64,000 nt of DNA, taken from the NCBI RefSeq assembly GCF_021869535.1, contig NW_026262712.1, forward strand, positions 46,792,884 to 46,856,883. The letters run 5' to 3'. Shown one piece after another: positions 27,946 through 40,690 of the stretch. The first letter of the stretch is position 1. Every line of letters starts with the position of its first letter. Both the position numbers and the translations under genes were made by a program. The DNA is from Mytilus californianus (Eukaryota; Mollusca; Bivalvia; Mytilida; Mytilidae). Under the pieces are notes generated by a model, which was not told the DNA's origin, made no database searches, and was given only the letters and a program-made list of their open reading frames with translations.

Positions 27946-30485
27946 ACAAAAATCCTTCTTTTTCTTCTATGTGCCTTCGGACTTTATGTTTTGAACTGTA
28001 GTTTCACTTTCCATATTCGGTATTCATTCTAATGTAAGCTCCACGTGGCAAAAATCACGTGATGCAGGAATGTAGTATCTTGGAGTTAGACTATTTCTTT
28101 CTTTTCGGGCGGGGACTCCAAGCAGACAACATGCATTTATATAACGGCACTGTAGATTTTCTTATTAAATAAAGAAAGTTCCCGGTCCGGTACATGAATA
28201 GATTGGTTAGAAAGCAAGATTTTAATTTTAATTAGATTGGAAAGCCTTATTTGGGGGTTGAAATTGGAGAGCACCAAAAAAAGAAAGGGGGGGGGGGGGG
28301 GAGTGTTCCACAGGGAATATTTTTATCTTATGAACTCAACATTCGAAAGTTTTTTTTTTTTTATTTAATTAAAAGAGAGAAAAACAAATGTAAGACAAAT
28401 TGTGAATGATCTTTCTTCCTTTATCACGTGAGGGAATCTCGCATATATCTGGTTTACCGTCAAACTGAGCACATGTCTTTTGGTTATTTCTGTCACTAGG
28501 TGGCTGTCTCATTGACGTTTACCCCATATTTTTTCATTGAAGCACAGTGCTCACGTATATGTTTTAGAACATGAAGTTAAGGTTAAACTTTCATGTCATG
28601 AATAATAAAGTGGAAAAAAAGCAAAAAAAGAGACCCAAAGAACTAAATAGAAAAAGACGAAATGATCTGATTTTCAAAAATGACCTGTTTGGTCGCTCGT
28701 AATCGATTGTCTACAAACATAGTTCCTGTCATTTGTAATGAATGTAAACTTTAATATCTGTGGGGTTTTTTTCATATAAAATTTTATGTTTAAAATTATT
28801 AGTTATGTTATTTCTTTTATAGTGGATTTTTTTTAAGATATTTTTTATTATGCTTTAGAACATTAGGGCATTGTGGGACTATGTGTCAAAGGTGTATGAT
28901 TGAGGGGCAACTCGTTCTATAAAAGCCGTGACTGGTCGCATGTGTCTTGTGACATCATTTCATGTCTAAGCAGTCCCAAATAAGTACATTTTTGAGTATA
29001 CGCCAAGACGAGCATCATATTTTCAACTTTTGTTTCATTTTGTAGACTGTGTACCTCAAATTTTTTAACTGAAAAAAAAAAATGTCTTCATCGGGAACTC
29101 TCCAGCTGAAACCTACACTCTTCAGTTTAGCAGGGACAATACTCTGTTTTTTTAATTTTGTCATTTTTGCGCATGGGATCGTTAAAGACACTGTCAGTGG
29201 TTCAAAGTATTGCTTGTCAAAGACATGTCTACTAAGTTAGCGAATGCTGCATTCGAATAGGGACTGTTCTATTCATTCTCAGAAATTTTGCAATCTTTTG
29301 ACATAGAAATTACCCTTTTCTGTTTAAAATAGATATTCTACATTATAAGGTGTCGACATTAAGTTAGTAATGGAACTTGAATAACTTTTAAAAGTTTAAT
29401 TTGTATTAAGCCTTTAACAAAAGGTTGCCACATATGTAATATGATGGACACACCAACCTTTAAAGACAGGTCCCTTTAATGTTGCCTTATCCTCGGAAAT
29501 CTTAACTATCTGCTCAATACTTATTGCTTTCCCCTAAAATAGCTGACAAATATTTAAAATAGTTCTGCTTTAAAATTCATCTATTCTCCTAGTTATTCAA
29601 AATTATAAGAGGTTAAGCTTTTTCATGTCCAACGGCACATATTACAGTGTTATCCGGATTCACCATTATACGATGCGGGAAAATTGCTATTGTCAAATTC
29701 AATTTAAAAAAAATAGATTCGTGTTTAAAAAAACTACGAGATGTGTTTGAAACGTCTAAGATATACAATGATTGATGTATTCATTGTTGGTCTTTAACGC
29801 CACTTTTATCATTATTTTCTATTTCATGGTGACCAGCTTTTTTTGTGTGTAGAAAGCTGGGACGCCCGGAGAGAACCACTGACCTTCGGCAAGGAAACTG
29901 TCAATCCTAGTCAATTAAGATTGGAGTCGAACCAAGCTACCACGTGTAGGGTTCGAACTCTGAGATAAGCAATGAAGCAGTAATTTTCACTAATGAAAGA
30001 AACTTGTTTCTCACTTTATCCAGTTTTCGTTTGATATATAGTTTTATTTTCTATTATTCAAGTTGAAGAAGCCAAGACGTTTTAAAACGAATTGAAGAAA
30101 AAAAGGTAGCCAAGTGCATAGTTCTTTCAAACATATTCTTTTATCGCTGAGATGCTGTCTCGTCATGCCAAGAAATTGCCTCCGTTGAAATTTTGCAAAC
30201 ATCCCATAGAGCAAATTACATGGATGATTAATATTGACCATTTGGTATATGGCCGTGTTCTAAGCGACACGTACTTGCAGGTCATAAATTAATTTGTTGA
30301 ATGAAATCAAATCTTTAACTACTAATAGGTGCCGTAAGAGGTCCACCGGAATTTTTAGCGAGGATTTCTTGGCATGTAACAGATAGAAAACTCAGGATTA
30401 CAATTTATAGAACAGACAAGGGGCAGTGGCAAATATTTCGTGTATATTATGAACACAGAGAAGATTACCCCGGCACCCTTTGCAA
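27946..30485. repeat. Macrosatellite unit 12
   Basis: Poly-G of 15, A-tract kept. It is the last unit of the homogeneous part of the array. Confidence 0.95.
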
Positions 30486-33023
30486 ACAAAAATCCTTCTT
30501 TTTCTTCTATGTGCCTTCGGACTTTATGTTTTGAACTGTAGTTTCACTTTCCATATTCGGTATTCATTCTAATGTAAGCTCCACGTGGCAAATATCACGT
30601 GATGCAGGAATGTAGTATCTTGGAGTTAGACTATTTCTTTCTATTCGGGCGGGGACTCCAAGCAGACAACATGCATTTATATAACGGCACTGTAGATTTT
30701 CTTATTAAATAAAGAAAGTTCCCGGTCCGGTACATGAATAGATTGGTTAGAAAGCAAGATTTTAATTTTAATTAGATTGGAAAGCCTTATTTGGGGGTTG
30801 AAATTGGAGAGCACCAAAAAAAGAAAGGGGGGGGGGGGGGGTGTTCCACAGGGAATATTTTTATCTTATGAACTCAACATTCGAAAGTTTTTTTTTTTAT
30901 TTAATTAAAAGAGAGAAAAACAAATGTAAGACAAATTGTGAATGATCTTTCTTCCTTTATCACGTGAGGGAATCTCGCATATATCTGGTTTACCGTCAAA
31001 CTGAGCACATGTCTTTTGGTTATTTCTGTCACTAGGTGGCTGTCTCATTGACGTTTACCCCATATTTTTTCATTGAAGCACAGTGCACACGTATATGTTT
31101 TAGAACATGAAGTTAAGGTTAAAACTTTCATGTCATCAATAATAAAGTGGAAAAAAAGCAAAAAAAGAGACCCAAAGAACTAAATAGAAAAAGACGAAAT
31201 GATCTGATTTTCAAAAATGACCTGTTTGGTCGCTCGTAATCGATTGTCTACAAACATAGTTCCTGTCATTTGTAATGAATGTAAACTTTAATATCTGTGG
31301 GTTTTTTTTCATATAAAATTTTATGTTTAAAATTATTAGTTATGTTATTTCTTTTATAGTGGATTTTTTTTAAGATATTTTTTATTATGCTTTAGAACAT
31401 TAGGGCATTGTGGGACTATGTGTCAAAGGTGTATGATTGAGGGGCAACTCGTTCTATAAAAGCCGTGACTGGTCGCATGTGTCTTGTGACATCATTTCAT
31501 GTCTAAGCAGTCCCAAATAAGTACATTTTTGAGTATACGCCAAGACGAGCATCATATTTTCAACTTTTGTTTCATTTTGTAGACTGTGTACCTCAAATTT
31601 TTTAACTGAAAAAAAAAAAATGTCTTCATCGGGAACTCTCCAGCTGAAACCTACACTCTTCAGTTTAGCAGGGACAATACTCTGTTTTTTTAATTTTGTC
31701 ATTTTTGCGCATGGGATCGTTAAAGACACTGTCAGTGGTTCAAAGTATTGCCTGTCAAAGACATGTCTACTAAGTTAGCGAATGCTGCATTCGAATAGGG
31801 ACTGTTCTATTCATTCTCAGAAATTTTGCAATCTTTTGACATAGAAATTACCCTTTTCTGTTTAAAATAGATATTCTACATTATAAGGTGTCGACATTAA
31901 GTTAGTAATGGAACTTGAATAACTTTTAAAAGTTTAATTTGTATTAAGCCTTTAACAAAAGGTTGCCACATATGTAATATGATGGACACACCAACCTTTA
32001 AAGACAGGTCCCTTTAATGTTGCCTTATCCTCGGAAATCTTAACTATCTGCTCAATACTTATTGCTTTCCCCTAAAATAGCTGACAAATATTTAAAATAG
32101 TTCTGCTTTAAAATTCATCTATTCTCCTAGTTATTCAAAATTATAAGAGGTTAAGCTTTTTCATGTCCAACGGCACATATAACAGTGTTATCCGGATTCA
32201 CCATTATACGATGCGGGAAAATTGCTATTGTCAAATTCAATTTAAAAAAAATAGATTCGTGTTTAAAAAAACTACGAGATGTGTTTAAAACGTCTAAGAT
32301 ATACAATGATTGATGTATTCATTGTTGGTCTTTAACGCCACTTTTATCATTATTTTCTATTTCATGGTGACCAGCTTTTTTTGTGTGTAGAAAGCTGGGA
32401 CGCCCGGAGAGAACCACTGACCTTCGGCAAGGAAACTGTCAATCCTAGTCAATTAAGATTGGAGTCGAACCAAGCTACCACGTGTAGGGTTCGAACTCTG
32501 AGATAAGCAATGAAGCAGTAATTTTCACTAATGAAAGAAACTTGTTTCTCACTTTATCCAGTTTTCGTTTGATATATAGTTTTATTTTCTATTATTCAAG
32601 TTGAAGAAGCCAAGACGTTTTAAAACGAATTGAAGAAAAAAAGGTAGCCAAGTGCATAGTTCTTTCAAACATATTCTTTTATCGCTGAGATGCTGTCTCG
32701 TCATGCCAAGAAATTGCCTCCGTTGAAATTTTGCAAACATCCCATAGAGCAAATTACATGGATGATTAATATTGACCATTTGGTATATGGCCGTGTTCTA
32801 AGCGACACGTACTTGCAGGTCATAAATTAATTTGTTGAATGAAATCAAATCTTTAACTACTAATAGGTGCCGTAAGAGGTCCACCGGAATTTTTAGCGAG
32901 GATTTCTTGGCATGTAACAGATAGAAAACTCAGGATTACAATTTATAGAACAGACAAGTGGCAGTGGCAAATATTTCGTGTATATTATGAACACAGAGAA
33001 GATTACCCCGGCACCCTTTGCAA
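30486..33023. repeat. Macrosatellite unit 13, mildly diverged
   Basis: It shows many private changes: AAATATCACGTG, GTGCACACG, CATCAATAAT, TTGCCTGTC, ATAACAGTG, TTTAAAACGTC and AAGTGGCAG. The A after poly-G is missing. It has reverted to GGGTTTTTTTT, as in units 1-4. The unit is the start of the decayed array edge. Confidence 0.95.
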
Positions 33024-35639
33024 AAAAAAATCCTTCTTTTTCTTCTATGTGCCTTCGGACTTTATGTTTTGAACTGTAGTTTCACTTTCCATATTCGGTA
33101 TTCATTCTAATGTAAGCTCCACGTGGCAAAAATCACGTGATGCAGGAATGTAGTATCTTGGAGTTAGACTATTTCTTTCTTTTCGGGCGGGGACTCCAAG
33201 CAGACAACATGCATTTATATAACGGCACTGTAGATTTTCTTATTAAATAAAGAAAGTTCCCGGTCCGGTACATGAATAGATTGGTTAGAAAGCAAGATTT
33301 TAATTTTAATTAGATTGGAAAGCCTTATTTGGGGGTTGAAATTGGAGAGCACCAAAAAAAGAAAAGGGGGGGGGGGGGGGGGGGTTCCACAGGGAATATT
33401 TTTATCTTATGAACGCAACATTCGAAAGTTTTTTTTTTATTTAATTAAAAGAGAGAAAAACAAATGTAAGACAAATTGTGAATGATCTTTCTTCCTTTAT
33501 CACGTGAGGGAATCTCGCATATATCTGGTTTACCGTCAAACCGAGCACATGTCTTTTGGTTATTTCTGTCACTAGGTGGCTGTCTCATTGACGTTTTTAC
33601 CCCATATTTTTTCATTGAAGCACAATGCACACGTATATGTTTTAGAACATGAAGTTAAGGTTTAAACTTTCATGTTATGAATAATAAAGTGAAAAAAAAA
33701 GGAAAAAAGAGACCCAAAGAACTAAATAGAAAAAGACGAAATGATCTGATTTTCAAAAATGACCTGTTTGGTCGCTCGTAATCGATTGTCTACAAATATA
33801 GTTCCTGTCATTTGTAATGAATGTAAACTTTAATATCTGTGGGTTTTTTTTCATATAAAATTTTATGTTTAAAATTATTAGTTATGTTATATCTTTTATA
33901 GTGGATTTTAAGATATTTTTTATTATGCTTTAGAACATTAGGGCATTGTGGGACTATGTGTCAAAGGTGTATGATTGAGGGGCAACTCGTTCTATAAAAG
34001 CCGTGACTGGTCGCATGTGTCTTGTGACATCATTTCATGTCTAAGCAGTCCCAAATAAGTACATTTTTGAGTATACGCCAAGACGAGCATCATATTTTCA
34101 ACTTTTGTTTCATTTTGTAGACTGTGTACCTCAAATTTTTTAACTGAAAAAAAAAATGTCTTCATCGGGAACTCTCCAGCTGAAACCTACACTCTTCAGT
34201 TTAGCAGGGACAATACTCTGTTTTTTTAATTTTGTCATTTTTGCGCATGGGATCGTTAAAGACACTGTCAGTGGTTCAAAGTATTGCTTGTCAAAGACAT
34301 GTCTACTAAGTTAGCGAATGCGCATGGGATCGTTAAAGACACTGTCAGTGGTTCAAAGTATTGCTTGTCAAAGACATGTCTACTAAGTTAGCGAATGCTG
34401 CATTCGAATAGGGACTGTTCTATTCATTCTCAGAAATTTTGCAATCTTTTGACATAGAAATTACCTTTTTCTGTTTAAAATAGATATTCTACATTATAAG
34501 GTGTCGATATTAAGTTAGTAATGGAACTTGGATAACTTTTAAAAGTTTAATTTGTTTTAAGCCTTAAACAAAAGGTTGCCACATATGTAAAATGATGGAC
34601 ACACCAACCTTTAAAGACAGGTCCCTTTAATGTTGCCTTATCCTCGGAAATCTTAACTATCTGCTCAATACTTATTGCTTTCCCCTAAAATAGCTGACAA
34701 ATATTTAAAATAGTTCTGCTTTAAAATTCATCTATTCTCCTACTTATTCAAAATTATAAGAGGTTAAGCTTTTTCATGTCCAACGGCACATATTACAGTG
34801 TTATCCGGATTCACCATTATACGATGCGGGAAAATTGCTATTGTCAAATTCAATTTAAAAAAAATAGATTCGTGTTTAAAAAAACTACGAGATGTGTTTG
34901 AAACGTCTAAGATATACAATGATTGATGTATTCATTGTTGGTCTTTAACGCCACTTTTATCATTATTTTCTATTTCATGGTGACCAGCTTTTTTTGTGTG
35001 TAGAAAGCTGGGACGCCCGGAGAGAACCACTGACCTTCGGCAAGGAAACTGTCAATCCTAGTCAATTAAGATTGGAGTCGAACCAAGCTACCACGTGTAG
35101 GGTTCGAACTCTGAGATAAGCAATGAAGCAGTAATTTTCACTAATGAAAGAAACTTGTTTTTCACTTTATCCAGTTTTCGTTTGATATATAGTTTTATTT
35201 TCTATTATTCAAGTTGAAGAAGCCAAGACGTTTTAAAAACGAATTGAAGAAAAAAAGGTAGCCAAGTGCATAGTTCTTTCAAACATATTCTTTTATCGCT
35301 GAGATGCTGTCTCGTCATGCCAAGAAATTGCCTCCGTTGAAATTTTGCAAAGATCCCAAACAGCAAATTAGATGGATGATTAATATTGACCATTTGGTAT
35401 ATGGCCGTGTTCTAAGCGACACGTACTTGCAGGTCATAAATTAATTTGTTGAATGAAATCAAATCTTTAACTACTAATAGGTGCCGTAGGAGGTCCATCG
35501 GAATTTTTAGCGAGGATTTCTTGGCATGTAACAGATAGAAAACTCAGGATTACAATTTATAGAACAGACAAGGGGCAGTGGCAAATATTTCGTGTATATT
35601 ATGAACATAGAGAAGATTACCCCGGCACCCTTTTCAAAA
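33024..35639. repeat. Macrosatellite unit 14, diverged, with internal duplication
   Basis: Longest unit (about 2616 bp) because of a 77-bp internal tandem duplication at 34243-34396. It shares with unit 15 changes such as CCGAGCACATG, ACAAATATAG, TTTGTTTTAAG and CTACTTATTC, so these two form an older subfamily. Confidence 0.93.
34243..34396. repeat. 77-bp tandem duplication inside unit 14
   Basis: The segment beginning GCGCATGGGATCG at 34243 is repeated directly from 34320. The novel junction reads GCGAATG/CGCATGGG with 2-bp microhomology (TG). No other unit has it. The copies look identical, so the event is recent or recently homogenised. Confidence 0.95.
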
Positions 35640-38068
35640 ACAAATCCTTCTTTTTCTTCTATGTGCCTTCGGACTTTATGTTTTGAACTGTAGTTTCACT
35701 TTCCATATTCGGTATTCATTCTAATGTAAGCTCCACGTGGCAAAAATCACGTGATGCAGGAATGTAGTATCTTGGAGTTAGACTATTTCTTTCTTTTCGG
35801 GCGGGGACTCCAAGCAGACAACATGCATTTATATAACGGCACTGTAGATTTTCTTATTAAATAAAAAAGTTCCCGGTCCGGTACATGAATAGATTGGTTA
35901 GAAAGCAAGATTTTAATTTTAATTAGATTGGAAAGCCTTATTTGGGGGTTGAAATTGGAGAGCACCAAAAAAAGAAAAGGGGGGGGGGGGGGGGGGGGGG
36001 GGGTTTCCACAGGGAATATTTTTATCTTATGAACTCAACATTCGAAAGGTTTTTTTTTATTTAATTAAAAGAGAGAAAAACAAATGTAAGACAAATTGTG
36101 AATGATCTTTCTGCCTTTATCACGTGAGGGAATCTCGCATATATCTGGTTTACCGTCAAACCGAGCACATGTCTTTTGGTTATTTCTGTCACTAGGTGGC
36201 TGTCTCATTGACGTTTACCCCATATTTTTTCATTGAAGCACAATGCACACGTATATGTTTTAGAACATGAAGTTAAGGTTAAAACTTTCATGTCATGAAT
36301 AATCAAGTGAAAAAAAAGGAAAAAAGAGACCCAAAGAACTAAATAGAAAAAGTCGAAATGATCTGATTTTCAAAAATGACCTGTTTGGTCGCTCGTAATC
36401 GATTGTCTACAAATATAGTTCCTGTCATTTGTAATGAATGTAAACTTTAATATCTGTGGGTTTTTTTTCATATAAAATTTTATGTTTAAAATTATTAGTT
36501 ATGTTATATCTTTATAGTGGATTTTAAGATATTTTTTATTATGCTTTAGAACATTAGGGCATTGTGGGACTATGTGTCAAAGGTGTATGATTGAGGGGCA
36601 ACTCGTTCTATAAAAGCCGTGACTGGTCGCATGTGTCTTGTGACATCATTTCATGTCTAAGCAGTCCCAAATAAGTACATTTTTGAGTATACGCCAAGAC
36701 GAGCATCATATTTTCAACTTTTGTTTCATTTTGTAGACTGTGTACCTCAAATTTTTTAACTGAAAAAAAAAATGTCTTCATCGGGAACTCTCCAGCTGAA
36801 ACCTACACTCTTCAGTTTAGCAGGGACAATACTCTGTTTTTTTAATTTTGTCATTTTTGCGCATGGGATCGTTAAAGACACTGTCAGTGGTTCAAAGTAT
36901 TGCTTGTCAAAGACATGTCTACTAAGTTAGCGAATGCTGCATTCGAATAGGGACTGTTCTATTCATTCTCAGAAATTTTGCAATCTTTTGACATAGAAAT
37001 TACCCTTTTCTGTTTAAAATAGATATTCTACATTATAAGATGTCGACATTAAGTTAGTAATGGAACTTGGATAACTTTTAAAAGTTTAATTTGTTTTAAG
37101 CCTTAAACAAAAGGTTGCCACATATGTAAAATGATGGACACACCAACCTTTAAAGACAGGTCCCTTTAATGTTGCCTTATCCTCGGAAATCTTAACTATC
37201 TGCTCAATACTTATTGCTTTCCCCTAAAATAGCTGACAAATATTTAAAATAGTTCTGCTTTAAAATTCATCTATTCTCCTACTTATTCAAAATTATAAGA
37301 GGTTAAGCTTTTTCATGTCCAACGGCACATATTACAGTGTTATCCGGATTCACCATTATACGATGCGGGAAAACTGCTATTGTCAAATTCAATTTAAAAA
37401 AAATAGATTCGTGTTTAAAAAAACTACGAGATGTGTTTGAAACGTCTAAGATATACAATGATTGATGTATTCATTGTTGGTCTTTAACGCCACTTTTATC
37501 ATTATTTTTCTATTTCATGGTGACCAGCTTTTTTTGTGTGTAGAAAGCTGGGACGCCCGGAGAGAACCACTGACCTTCGGCAAGGAAACTGTCAATCCTA
37601 GTCAATTAAGATTGGAGTCGAACCAAGCTACCACGTGTAGGGTTCGAACTCTGAGATAAGCAATGAAGCAGTAATTTTCACTAATGAAAGAAACTTGTTT
37701 CTCACTTTATCTAGTTTTCGTTTGATATATAGTTTTATTTTCTATTATTCAAGTTGAAGAAGCCAAGACTTTTTAAAAAAGAATTGAAGAAAAAAAGGTA
37801 GCCAAGTGCATAGTTCTTTCAAACATATTCTTTTATCGCTGAGATGCTGTCTCGTCATGCCAAGAAATTGCCTCCGTTGAAATTTTGCAAACATCCCAAA
37901 CAGCAAATTACATGGATGATTAATAATGACCATTTGCTATATGGCCGTGTTCTAAGCGACACGTACTTGCAGGTCATAAATTAATTTGTTGAATGAAATC
38001 AAATCTTTAACTACTAATAGGTGCCGTAGGAGGTCCACCGGAATTTTTAGCGAGGATTTCTTGGCATG
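35640..38068. repeat. Macrosatellite unit 15, diverged and truncated
   Basis: Terminal unit, most diverged, poly-G of about 25. It is cut about 110 bp before the expected unit end; the shared sequence stops at 38068. The junction defines the right boundary of the array. Confidence 0.93.
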
Positions 38069-38084
38069 AATAATTATATCTGTG

Positions 38085-38235
38085 ACTGTATCTGGCGATT
38101 TGGTGCCACGATATCTCAGTAGCATGAGTTCGAATCCCGGCAGTGAAAAACAAAAAATTTGCTTCCGCAAATTAACAGATCTAACAATGTTGGCCTGTTA
38201 TTTAGACGAATTATATAATATAACAGAATATTTCT
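38085..38235 (+). mobile_element. Dispersed mussel repeat with tRNA-like box B
   Basis: It contains ATATCTCAGTAGCATGAG followed by GTTCGAATCCCGG, a good box B, then an AAATTTGCTTCCGCAAATT hairpin. I recognise this combination as a common mussel interspersed repeat. It begins almost exactly where the macrosatellite ends. ORFs here on both strands are by-products. Confidence 0.5.
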
Positions 38236-38817
38236 TCCATTCAGGGAATAAAGGAACTTTTGTTTCAACTGTCAACGTATATTTGATGCCTAACACACAT
38301 TCCCCTGGAAACCTTGTTATAAACCAAGACCTACCGCTAGTGACCCTCGTGGGTTGTCAATGTCTGCCATGCTTTAGGTGAAAAGTTTTTTCTTAACATC
38401 ACACCATTGAACTATACTAAACTGTAGTAGTATATCTTGCTGAAGAACATCAAAACAATTAATACTTATTATAATAATAATAACGTTGGCCTCAGTGAAT
38501 ATCAGTTTTTCAAACGTCAATAAAACCACACATTTACCTCATCAAAAGACAGTAACTGTTTTATTCCATGTTCCGAGAGAGAGAAATATGTAATCAATTA
38601 CAGTTTTTTTACCAAAACCAAATTGTACGTCAAACATTTTACCGTTATTATACACGTAAAAGCACGCGACGTTTTGCACCGTGAATATACTTTTTCAGCA
38701 GGTGAACATGCTTTTGTTATTCAAAATCCATATAGAAAACCCTACTTTAATTCTATCAATATGCAATAATGCATGGTTATTTTTAGAATATCTAAAAACC
38801 GATATACTGTGTGACCG
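38236..38817. other. No gene seen
   Basis: AT-rich unique-looking sequence. It includes an (AATA)-like run near 38470 and a short GA run near 38575. No spliced exon or protein motif was recognised. Confidence 0.6.
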
Positions 38818-38995
38818 TGTATCCGTTACACAGTCGGTCAGTCTGAATACTGCATATAATGAACTTACAATCTGGCGCACATATTGTAACATATTCTAAA
38901 AATTAAGGATTTATTTACGCACTCTAGGGCTTCGACTATGCAATAGTGAAGTCACCATATAATATAAGAATCTGTTATGAATAACGTTATTATTT
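38818..38995 (+). repeat. Diverged duplicate, copy A
   Basis: It shares TATCCGTTACAC, CTGGCGCACA, ATTCTAAA(A/G)ATTAAGG and ATAACGTTATT in the same order with 39569-39745, offset about 751 bp. It is either an old segmental duplication or two insertions of one repeat family. Confidence 0.7.
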
Positions 38996-39000
38996 GATCG

Positions 39001-39312
39001 ATCTTCCTCCATCTTGGATTCACAAAAAGCAGATAACAATCGGCCGAGATCTTTAATGAAATGTGCAAATTTCGAGAGTAGTATCTAATTCATGTGCAAG
39101 ACTTTTTGTATTAATAGAAAAATTAATGTGTTTATCATATTTACGGCTGTATTTTACAAAATAATAGAACATTTTTGTTTTATTCATTTTTTAAACTTTG
39201 ACATATAAGAGTAGATAACTCAGATATAAGGAGAGATAACTCAAATAAAGTAATTTTATAATAGAATATTATATGTGTTGTGAATTCACCTATTCTATTA
39301 TGTAGCAAGAAA
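39001..39312 (+). mobile_element. Dispersed repeat, copy 1 of 2
   Basis: Shared blocks such as GGCTGTATTTTACAAAA, TTTATAATAGAAT and TTATGTAGCAAGAAAAC recur in the opposite orientation at 48340-48575. Two inverted, diverged copies 9 kb apart indicate an interspersed element rather than coding sequence. The ORFs on both strands here are therefore not genes. Confidence 0.7.
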
Positions 39313-39568
39313 ACGAGTCTGGTGACCCCACTATTTCTTGTTCTTATCATAAAGCATATTATAAGAGCTATCTTCTCATATTTTATCTTAATTATAGTTT
39401 GCCTCCATATTCGACGTTTGAAACTGTTGGCGGTAGGTCTTGAATACCGGCTCATACGCCCTTTGAATGGTGCCGAAGGACAGCGATGTGTTTAAGTATG
39501 CATTTGATAAAAGGTGAATTAATGAGAAATTGCATACTTATCTTGAAGGAAATTATATTAGCTAGTAA

Positions 39569-39745
39569 CTATCCGTTACACCGGTCCGTCTAAAAACTGC
39601 ATATATATATATATATAAGGTACGTAAAAGCTGGCGCACACTTTGTAAAATATTCTAAAGATTAAGGTTTATTCACGCGGCTTCGATTATGCAGTTAACC
39701 ATCTAGGAATGTGTTATATATAACGTTATTTCCAAATTCGATTGA
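39569..39745 (+). repeat. Diverged duplicate, copy B, with (AT)n
   Basis: Partner of 38818-38995. An (AT)n microsatellite (39599-39617) has grown inside it at the point where copy A reads GCATATAATG. Confidence 0.7.
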
Positions 39746-39862
39746 AAATTAACCACATAAAACTTCATAGCAAGTCTTGGTGAGTGTTTAATTCTTCATT
39801 GCTTTATTTTAAGGCTGGCTGCTTTACTTTTTTGCCCAATATATGTTACTTTGTATGAATGC
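39746..39862. other. Short AT-rich spacer
   Basis: No feature was recognised. A pyrimidine-rich stretch immediately precedes the candidate acceptor at 39862. Confidence 0.5.
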
Positions 39863-40034
39863 AGGTCACTACGTCCCTGCTGCAAAGACACAAAAAGAAT
39901 CAAAACGCGCAAGTGCAAGTTACTCGGAACGTCAAGCTATATATCGGTGCCCCGATTGTGGCAATTATATACATATCCTTCCGTTTCTGGTTTCTGTGGT
40001 CATTTGAACAAAGCACAGCCTAAGCAAGATAAAA
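39863..40034 (+). CDS. Candidate isolated internal exon, product unknown
   Basis: An acceptor-like GAATGCAG precedes 39863 and a donor-like AAAAG/GTATGTAT follows 40034. One frame is open across the whole interval; another reads a zinc-finger-like CPDCGN before hitting a stop, and a CGHLNK lies in the open frame, hinting at a frameshift. No partner exon was found. It could be a decayed exon of a transposon protein. Confidence 0.28.
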
Positions 40035-40137
40035 GGTATGTATTATAAAAACTTGTTTTTTGTTCATTCTCAATATATGCATGTCCATGATATACTCATG
40101 GACAAAAGACACGTCACATTAAAAATAAAGCGCAAAT

Positions 40138-40196
40138 ATAAAAATAAGAAGATGTGGTATAATTGCCAATGAGACATCTCTCCACCAGATACCCGA
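40138..40196 (-). mobile_element. MITE fragment
   Basis: GATGTGGTATAATTGCCAATGAGACATCTC is the inverted end of the same repeat family as 55571-55875 and 56099-56398. Only about 60 bp remain recognisable. Confidence 0.5.
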
Positions 40197-40597
40197 TATA
40201 TGCATGAATTTGTGAATAAGTGGCACGTTCTTGTGCGTGTAGATATTTTTTAGGGGTGCGTGTGTATATTTGTATATCCTATGTAGTAGTGCGTCGATAT
40301 AGAACGGCGATTCATACCTGTAGAAAGAAAAAGTTTTGCTCAAATCTTTTGTTTAAATGAGCACATTTACAACGAAATGGTTACAAGACTTATTGCCTCA
40401 AACCAAAGCAACCTTTGTGAATTAAAATCCAGTTTGAAGAATCACTTTTTCATTTGTTCAATGAAAAAGTTCATTGGTGAAGACTTATCAAGTTTTCAAT
40501 TTCGAATACCTCAGAATAGATTACCTAAGCAAAACTTTTAAGAATGTCCGGTCCTCAATGCTCTTCACCTCCGTACTTTATTTGGCCTTTTAAACTT
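40197..40597. other. No gene seen
   Basis: AT-rich sequence; no splice-bounded exon or protein motif recognised. The minus-strand ORF at 40119-40343 has no support. Confidence 0.5.
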
Positions 40598-40690
40598 TTT
40601 TCGATTCAAGCGACACTGATGAGTCTTTTTTAGATAAAACACGGGCCTGGCGTACACAATTTCAATCATGGTATTCATGATGAGTTCATT
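40598..40690 (+). mobile_element. Dispersed mussel repeat (GATGAGTCTT family)
   Basis: ACTGATGAGTCTTTTTTAG, then ACGGGCCTGGCGTACA and CATGGTATTCATGATGAG. I recognise this as a very common bivalve repeat; a second copy lies inverted at 50940-51060. Confidence 0.6.

Larger units (their letters stand above)
1..38068. repeat. Macrosatellite array, 15 units of ~2.54 kb, head to tail
   Basis: Fifteen direct copies of a ~2540-bp AT-rich unit follow one another without spacer. Unit starts (arbitrary phase, at ACAAAAATCC) are 1, 2540, 5086, 7625, 10175, 12719, 15257, 17801, 20336, 22877, 25407, 27946, 30486, about 33024 and about 35640. Units 1-12 differ at only a handful of positions plus homopolymer lengths; units 13-15 are clearly more diverged. 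The last unit stops at 38068, where the shared sequence CTTGGCATG continues into unrelated DNA. The left end lies outside the window. No conserved gene is visible; the largest ORFs (91 and 65 codons) match no family I know, and the 91-codon one is broken in many units by homopolymer changes. Confidence 0.97.

Noticed and set aside
35783-36010. 75-codon Pro-rich minus-strand ORF
   Set aside because: The Pro run is the translated poly-G tract of satellite unit 15; it is absent from the other units.
37462-37659. 65-codon plus-strand ORF over the SINE in unit 15
   Set aside because: It opens only because of one extra T in this decayed unit and reads through SINE sequence.
1-38068. rRNA, histone or snRNA gene cluster as an explanation of the tandem array
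   Set aside because: No 5S, histone or spliceosomal RNA signature was recognised in the unit on either strand.
38082-38381. 99-codon plus-strand ORF beside the array end
   Set aside because: It starts inside a dispersed tRNA-like repeat and has no recognisable domain.
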